From positions 62,231 to 126,230 of the forward strand of contig DBCS01000007.1 in NCBI GenBank assembly GCA_002293185.1: a DNA stretch of 64,000 bases. Reading direction: 5' to 3'. Positions 59,165-64,000 of the stretch are shown in pieces (the first letter of the stretch is position 1; each line of letters begins with the position of its first letter). This DNA comes from Flavobacteriales bacterium UBA952. Lineage in GTDB: Bacteria; Bacteroidota; Bacteroidia; Flavobacteriales_D; Crocinitomicaceae. The notes under the pieces were generated by a model. It was not told the DNA's origin. It worked only from the letters and a program-made list of their open reading frames with translations, and did no database searches. A program made the translations under genes and the position numbers.

Positions 59165-59593
59165 ATGCAAGCATTAGTTTCTGCACACTCCGGACTGCGT
59201 TGGATCGCACTTCTATTATTACTCCTGGCCATTATCAATGCTTTTACAGCAAAAAATTACGAAAAGAAACACCGCTTGGTGAACCTCTTTACCATGATTA
59301 CTTTTCATACGCAGTTGGTGCTAGGCATCATTTTGTATTTCATATCAGATAAAGTTCAATTTACAGAAGGATGGATGAAAGAAGCAATGTATCGTTTTTA
59401 TGGCATGGAACACCTCTCTGGAATGCTTTTAGCAATAATAGCCATCACAATAGGGCATAGCAAGTCCAAAAAAGGAGCAGATGCTGCGGCTAAATTCAAG
59501 GCCATTAAACTTTGGTATGTCCTCGCGCTTATATTGGTTGTGGCTTTCATTCCTTGGCCGTTTCGTACAGAATTAGGAGCAGGATGGTTTTAA
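59165..59593 (+). CDS. Four-span membrane protein, cytochrome-b-like
   Basis: A 142-residue membrane protein with spans at ~10-30, ~40-62, ~82-100 and ~112-132. Histidines in or near the spans (H8 in SAHSGLRW, H48 in TFHTQLVLG, H83 in MEHLSG, H98) could ligate haem, and similar Bacteroidota proteins tend to be named cytochrome B. Function is unproven. The next gene, a cytochrome c lipoprotein, begins inside its last codons, so the two are translationally coupled and may form an electron-transfer pair. Confidence 0.75.
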   Translation: MQALVSAHSGLRWIALLLLLLAIINAFTAKNYEKKHRLVNLFTMITFHTQLVLGIILYFISDKVQFTEGWMKEAMYRFYGMEHLSGMLLAIIAITIGHSKSKKGADAAAKFKAIKLWYVLALILVVAFIPWPFRTELGAGWF

Positions 59594-59916
59594 AGAACAG
59601 CATTATTTTGAGTTGTTTGGTATGGCTTACGGTTTCCTGTCAAGAATCAGCCCAACAACAGGATCATTTTACCAAACAGACGCCTGCGGAGCAAGGCGCA
59701 AGTCTTTACAGTATGCATTGTGGGCAGTGTCATGGTGAAGACGGCCAGCTTGGCGCTAGTGGCGCAAAAAACCTAAGTACATCCCAGCTCTCGGACGCAC
59801 AAATTGTACAAATCATCAAAAATGGCAAAGGCGCTATGCCAGCCATGAAAGCGCTATTAGAAACAGATGAGAACATCAATCTTGTGGTGAGTCACCTTAA
59901 AGGCCTTCGTCGTTAA
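59584..59916 (+). CDS. Cytochrome c lipoprotein
   Basis: A 110-residue monohaem cytochrome c. The signal ends in a lipobox TVSC with Cys19. The haem site is CGQCH (46-50), and a likely axial Met lies in GKGAMPAMK (Met85 or Met88). The ATG at 59584 overlaps the previous gene; a longer in-frame reading from 59512 lacks a signal peptide and is rejected. It should sit in the periplasm or outer surface, anchored by lipid. Its stop overlaps the hflX start (TAATG). Confidence 0.9.
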   Translation: MVLKNSIILSCLVWLTVSCQESAQQQDHFTKQTPAEQGASLYSMHCGQCHGEDGQLGASGAKNLSTSQLSDAQIVQIIKNGKGAMPAMKALLETDENINLVVSHLKGLRR

Positions 59917-61103
59917 TGCAAGGACACGTAACCGTAGGTGCCGTAGAAGAACGCTGTATTCTCGTGGGGGTCATTACTTCTGAAACCTCAGAAGAGGTGG
60001 CGCAAGAACATATTGATGAGCTGGAATTCTTAGCCGAGACCGCCGGTGCCATTACCGTAGAAAAGTTCTTTCAAAAACTGCCTTACCCGAATCCGCGCAC
60101 CTACGTCGGAACCGGAAAGCTCGAAGAAATCAAGCAATACATGAAAGCCCTCGATATCGAATTAATTATTTTCGATGACGAACTTAGCCCTTCTCAATTG
60201 CGCAATATTGAACGCGAACTCGAGTGCAAGGTATTAGACCGAACCATCCTTATCCTAGATATTTTTGCAAGTAGAGCCCGCAGCTTTCATGCCAAAACAC
60301 AGGTAGAGCTTGCACAATTACAGTACATGCTCCCAAGGTTAACACGAATGTGGACGCACTTGGAGCGGCAAAAAGGGGGAATTGGTTTACGCGGCCCTGG
60401 AGAGTCTCAAATTGAAACAGACCGGCGCATTATTCAGCAGCGTATTGCGCTCATGAAAGAACGCTTGCGCGATATCGATAAGCAAATGACGGTTCAGCGC
60501 AGCAACCGCGGTCAATTGGTTAGAGTTGCTCTTGTGGGTTACACCAATGTGGGCAAAAGCACAATAATGAATATGCTTTCTAAATCAGACGTATTTGCCG
60601 AAAACAAACTTTTTGCAACCTTAGACACGACTGTTCGAAAAGTGGTTATAGACAACATGCCCTTGCTGTTAACAGACACCGTTGGTTTCATCAGAAAACT
60701 TCCCCAACAACTCATGGAGTCTTTTAAGTCAACTTTAGATGAGGTTCGAGAAGCAGATTTACTTGTACACGTTTTGGATATTGCACATCCTAATTTTGAA
60801 GAGCATTACGATGTCGTGAATGAAACACTTAACGAAATAGATAACGCTGAAAAGCCCACCATCATTGTCTTCAATAAGATCGATGCGTATCAGCCACCAT
60901 TAGCTGTACTTAATGAACCAGAAGAAGACATCAGAACACTTGCGTCTCTTCAAAAATCTTGGATGTCAAAAATGGGCAAAACCAAATGTGTATTTATCTC
61001 GGCAACTGACAAAGAGAATGTAGAGGAGCTCAAAGAAGTGTTATATGAAGCGGTGAAAGCTATTTTTAAGATAAGATACCCGTACAACAATTTCTTGTAT
61101 TAG
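59916..61103 (+). CDS. hflX: GTPase HflX
   Basis: HflX binds the 50S subunit and helps rescue or split stalled ribosomes. The 395-residue protein has the N-terminal HflX domain (~1-190), with PNPRTYVGTGKLEEI and the glycine-rich GGIGLRGPGESQIETDRR. The GTPase domain has G1 ALVGYTNVGKST, G3 LTDTVGF and G4 VFNKIDAY. Start overlaps the cytochrome c stop by one base. It converges with rnr. Confidence 0.96.
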   Translation: MQGHVTVGAVEERCILVGVITSETSEEVAQEHIDELEFLAETAGAITVEKFFQKLPYPNPRTYVGTGKLEEIKQYMKALDIELIIFDDELSPSQLRNIERELECKVLDRTILILDIFASRARSFHAKTQVELAQLQYMLPRLTRMWTHLERQKGGIGLRGPGESQIETDRRIIQQRIALMKERLRDIDKQMTVQRSNRGQLVRVALVGYTNVGKSTIMNMLSKSDVFAENKLFATLDTTVRKVVIDNMPLLLTDTVGFIRKLPQQLMESFKSTLDEVREADLLVHVLDIAHPNFEEHYDVVNETLNEIDNAEKPTIIVFNKIDAYQPPLAVLNEPEEDIRTLASLQKSWMSKMGKTKCVFISATDKENVEELKEVLYEAVKAIFKIRYPYNNFLY

Positions 61104-61132
61104 TTTTTTTCAAAGCCTTATTTCGAAAAGCA

Positions 61133-63280
61133 TTAACCAACAACCAATTCAAGGTCTATTTGTCGTTTTTTGGTACTGACTTGATCTATACGTACCTTAA
61201 CGCGGTCACCAAATTGATAAGTGCGTTTGGTTTTAGAACCTACTAACTGAAATTTTTCTTGATCAAAATAAAAACGATCGCCTGGGATTGCTTGCATAGG
61301 CACCATTCCTTCGCAAAAGTTTTCGTCCATTCGGACAAACATACCGTGTTCGGCTATACCTGAGATGGTCCCTTCAAAAACCTCCCCTACAAATTCCATC
61401 GCATAAAGCGATTGGAAAAATTTGGTCGATTCTCGTTCTGCTTCAGCTGCCTTGCGCTCATTTTTTGAAATGCGCTGACAAATGGCACCAAGTTCGCCGC
61501 CATACTTGTGTTTTTTTGTAGTGAGTTCTTCTTGTAAAATCCGATGAACTACTAAATCAGCATACCTTCGAATTGGCGAGGTAAAATGTGAATAATTCTT
61601 AAAAGCAAGGCCGTAGTGGCCAATGTTGGTGGTCTCATAACTGGCTTTAGCCATAGAGCGAATAGCCATAGACTGAACCAAGGAAAATTCATTTTCACCA
61701 CGAATTTCTTCAAAAAGTGCATTGAGGTTTTTTGCAATATTTAGCGGATCGTTGATGTCTAATTTGTGTCCAAATTTTTCAATAAATACGGAGAAGAGTT
61801 CCATTTTGGACGGATCTGGGGTATCGTGAATGCGGTAAATCATGGGGAAGTTCACCTTCTCTTTCTTGTTAGGAGATAGGAACTCTGCAACCTTTCGATT
61901 GGCTAATAACATGAATTCTTCGATGAGTTTGTGTGCGTCTTTGGAAGTTTTGATGACGACCCCTTCAGGGTTGCCGTCGGTATCTAGTTTAAAGCGCATT
62001 TCTTCTGACTCTATACTGAGCGCGCCTTGTTTGAGGCGTTGATTGCGGTATATTTTGGCTATTGCGTCTATTTTTCGGAGTACATTTTCGTGATCGCCTG
62101 GCTTTCCTTCAAGAATTTCCTGGGCTTCTTCATAGGTGTAGCGTCGGTCTGAATGAATGACGGTTTTGCCATACCATTCTTTGTAAATCTTACCATTATT
62201 GTCGAGTTCAAAAACAGCTGAAAAAGCAAACTTGTCTTCATTGGGTCTTAGAGAGCAGGCTAAATTACTTAGTTGTTCTGGGAGCATGGGCACTACTCTG
62301 TCTACTAAATAAACCGAATTTGAACGCAATAGCGCTTCTTGATCCATAGCAGATCCAGGTCGAACATAGTGACTCACGTCTGCAATATGCACGCCAAGTT
62401 CAAGGTGTCCGTTTTCCAAGGCTTGGTAGGAAATGGCATCGTCAAAGTCTTTGGCGTCAAATGGATCTATGGTAAAAGTTAGAATGGGTCGAAAATCTCT
62501 TCTTTGGTCAATTTCTTTGGCGTCGAGATCAATACCAATGAGCTCGGCTTCGGCCATAACAGCATCTGGGAAAACAGGATTGATGCCTTGATTGTACAGA
62601 ATGGATAGCATTTCTGTTTCATTGCTTCCGGACTTCCCGAGCCTAACAAGTACTTCACCATATGGTTTTTCAGCACTTTTGGGCCAAACTGTTATTTTGA
62701 CGAGCGCTTTTTCACCATTTTGCGCTCCGTTGAGCTTATCCAAAGGAATTTTGATGTCAACTCCAGAACGCGCGTTATCTGGAACCATGAGTGCGTCATT
62801 GTTGCGAATTTGAATGGTGCCTACAAATTGAATGCGGTCGCGTTCTGTGATTTCAGTGACTGCACCTTCGTCTCTGTTAGACCCTTGCTTAAAAACGCGA
62901 ACTTTGACGGTGTCACCGTGAAGCGCTTGACCTATGTTAGAAGGCCCAATATAGATATCTTTTGGATGCCCTTGCACTGTAACAAAACCTGCGCCGCGTT
63001 GGGTAATGGAAATGGTGCCTTCTAAGAGAGAGTCGGCCCCCGCTAGCTTGTAAGTGTGGTGGTTGATGCGTTGAATAGCGTTTTTGTTGGCCAACACACT
63101 GATAGAATCGAAAACAATTTGTCGTGATCTGCCATCTCTGGCATCGAGTAAGGTACAAACTTGTTTGTGTGTGAGCTCAACGCCAGGATTTTGCTCAAAG
63201 ATCCGCATTACCAAGGTGGTAATACCTGCTTTTTTTCTGGGTTCCTGTGCTGAGGGGGCTTTAGAGTTGCGCTTGGACAT
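61133..63280 (-). CDS. rnr: Ribonuclease R
   Basis: A processive 3'-5' exoribonuclease that degrades structured RNA. The 715-residue protein has N-terminal helix-turn-helix and cold-shock regions (~15-220, with GFVTVQG and DIYIG). The RNB catalytic domain (~250-590) has TIDPFDAKDFDDAIS, whose aspartates bind Mg, and the SPIRRYADLVVHRIL signature. The C-terminal S1 domain is GTISGIAEHGMFVRMDENFCEGMV. The start overlaps the stop of the T9SS protein gene by one base. Confidence 0.96.
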   Translation of the reverse strand: MSKRNSKAPSAQEPRKKAGITTLVMRIFEQNPGVELTHKQVCTLLDARDGRSRQIVFDSISVLANKNAIQRINHHTYKLAGADSLLEGTISITQRGAGFVTVQGHPKDIYIGPSNIGQALHGDTVKVRVFKQGSNRDEGAVTEITERDRIQFVGTIQIRNNDALMVPDNARSGVDIKIPLDKLNGAQNGEKALVKITVWPKSAEKPYGEVLVRLGKSGSNETEMLSILYNQGINPVFPDAVMAEAELIGIDLDAKEIDQRRDFRPILTFTIDPFDAKDFDDAISYQALENGHLELGVHIADVSHYVRPGSAMDQEALLRSNSVYLVDRVVPMLPEQLSNLACSLRPNEDKFAFSAVFELDNNGKIYKEWYGKTVIHSDRRYTYEEAQEILEGKPGDHENVLRKIDAIAKIYRNQRLKQGALSIESEEMRFKLDTDGNPEGVVIKTSKDAHKLIEEFMLLANRKVAEFLSPNKKEKVNFPMIYRIHDTPDPSKMELFSVFIEKFGHKLDINDPLNIAKNLNALFEEIRGENEFSLVQSMAIRSMAKASYETTNIGHYGLAFKNYSHFTSPIRRYADLVVHRILQEELTTKKHKYGGELGAICQRISKNERKAAEAERESTKFFQSLYAMEFVGEVFEGTISGIAEHGMFVRMDENFCEGMVPMQAIPGDRFYFDQEKFQLVGSKTKRTYQFGDRVKVRIDQVSTKKRQIDLELVVG

Positions 63281-64000
63281 TAGTGTCTTACAACCAATTT
63301 GCGCGTAATGCTTTTAGAGCCTGAGGCTTCAAAAACAAGAAAGTAAACCCCGCTGTTGAGGTCACTCACATTGATTTTTCGGTTGGACGTAAGAACTTCA
63401 CGAGTAATGACATTACCTAGTGCATCGACCATTTTCAGGTTTAGTTGGTCTGCTCCTGAAAATTGAATATTGACATATTCTGTACTTGGATTTGGCGCAA
63501 CTGTTATACTCAACTCTTCTTTTAGTGTGGGTTTTGTGGCAGCAACGTAGTCTACAACTAAATCTACGGAATCTAACATGGTTAAACCATTGGGTGTAAT
63601 GTAAAAACGATAATGTGCTTGCCCAAACGTATTGTCTTCTGGGTCAATGGATATTTTCATTTTGCCGTATTCTCCATCATTAATTGTAAACAATACAGAT
63701 TGAGAACCTGGTGAGGTCCATGGGTTGGTATTCATTTGACCGGAAGAATAACAAGTACCACCAAATGGGTCTGTGGAGTGACCCCAACAAAGGGCGTCTG
63801 TCCATCCGACAGGGACAGAGAGTTGTTTTCGGGTAATACGCCATTGTGCAGCAGAACCCGTGTTGTTGATGACATCAAAGGGAATATCAAAAGATGCTGA
63901 AGTTGGCGCAACTACAGTGTGTGTTTGGCCTGAGATATCGTTGGTTTGACCATCGAGATGGATTACAATATTGTTTTGAGCGAGACTTGCAAAACTTATA
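63280..64000 (-). CDS. T9SS type-A sorting domain protein (5' end outside window)
   Basis: The frame stays open from the stop at 63280 through the window end, so the ATG at 63735 is internal. Reading in from the edge gives SFASLAQNNIVIHLDGQTND, so the signal peptide is cut and nearly the whole protein (~239 residues) is present. A beta-sandwich region follows with paired cysteines (ALCWGH...GTCYSS). The end is a type-A sorting domain: VAPNPSTEYVNIQF, VDALGNVI, LNSGVYFLVFEASG, KLVVRH. It should be exported by the type IX system and attached to or released from the surface. Confidence 0.88.
   Translation of the reverse strand, partial: ISFASLAQNNIVIHLDGQTNDISGQTHTVVAPTSASFDIPFDVINNTGSAAQWRITRKQLSVPVGWTDALCWGHSTDPFGGTCYSSGQMNTNPWTSPGSQSVLFTINDGEYGKMKISIDPEDNTFGQAHYRFYITPNGLTMLDSVDLVVDYVAATKPTLKEELSITVAPNPSTEYVNIQFSGADQLNLKMVDALGNVITREVLTSNRKINVSDLNSGVYFLVFEASGSKSITRKLVVRH

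Noticed and set aside
63280..63735. Taking the T9SS type-A protein as a complete 151-residue gene from the ATG at 63735.
   Set aside because: The frame is open to the window edge and continues into a signal-peptide-like SFASLAQ, so the ATG is internal.

Overview
The window comes from a chromosome of a member of the Bacteroidota, most likely order Flavobacteriales and perhaps a Crocinitomicaceae/Cryomorphaceae-type lineage (family level is inference). Pointers are: type IX secretion C-terminal sorting domains of type A and type B; TAnnTTTG promoter elements instead of a sigma70 -10 box; a Bacteroidota-type succinate dehydrogenase with a single fused cytochrome b subunit; eukaryotic-like NrdA/NrdB; a fused CrtYcd lycopene cyclase with CrtZ and a CruF-family protein; DUF4175 and DUF4403 proteins; and AT-rich gaps. 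It is core chromosome: I see no insertion sequence, prophage, CRISPR array, integron or defence island.

Layout. 1-5.4 kb: mnmG (cut by the window start), ybeY, an RsbW-like ATPase and a giant DUF4175 membrane protein, all on the minus strand, with two perfect 16-bp parS centromere sites at the mnmG/ybeY junction. An AT-rich 547-bp gap with DnaA-box-like words follows (5365-5911), so the left end may be close to the replication origin. 5.9-17.8 kb: rpiB, an OmpA-domain protein, a DUF4403 lipoprotein, TCA enzymes icd and fumC, a 52-residue membrane protein not obvious to gene callers, a bestrophin, tryptophan dioxygenase, a peptide-binding protein and a large T9SS-exported adhesin-like protein. 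17.9-26.1 kb: a plus-strand run of an M20 dipeptidase, an LEA14-like lipoprotein, polA, rseP and paaZ. 26.1-31.2 kb: an RND/MMPL transporter, a LysE exporter, a CapA-type protein and three tRNAs (Gly, Leu, Pro).

31.2-36.7 kb: a tight minus-strand operon hemL-SDR-cruF-crtZ-crtYcd joining tetrapyrrole and carotenoid synthesis, then kynU, which belongs to the same tryptophan pathway as the dioxygenase at 12.8 kb. 36.7-39.9 kb: purN, then acpP-fabF-rnc and a small membrane protein. 40-43.6 kb: sdhCAB. 43.7-49.9 kb: LD-carboxypeptidase, ispD, a lipid kinase, an ECF sigma factor paired with a membrane protein ending in a T9SS type-B domain, a TlpA-like thioredoxin protein and mreB. 50-55.2 kb: purH, nrdA and nrdB, with a 70-bp tandem duplication of the nrdA gene end. 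55.5-64 kb: comF, an FAD oxidoreductase, lepA, a cytochrome-b-like/cytochrome c pair, hflX, rnr and a T9SS type-A protein cut by the window end.

Most genes are housekeeping. The parts that repay a second look are the parS pair with the candidate origin, the sigma factor paired with a membrane-bound T9SS-domain protein, the hemL-carotenoid operon, the nrdA-end duplication, the near-leaderless promoters of lepA and ispD, and the small membrane protein at 11.65 kb.
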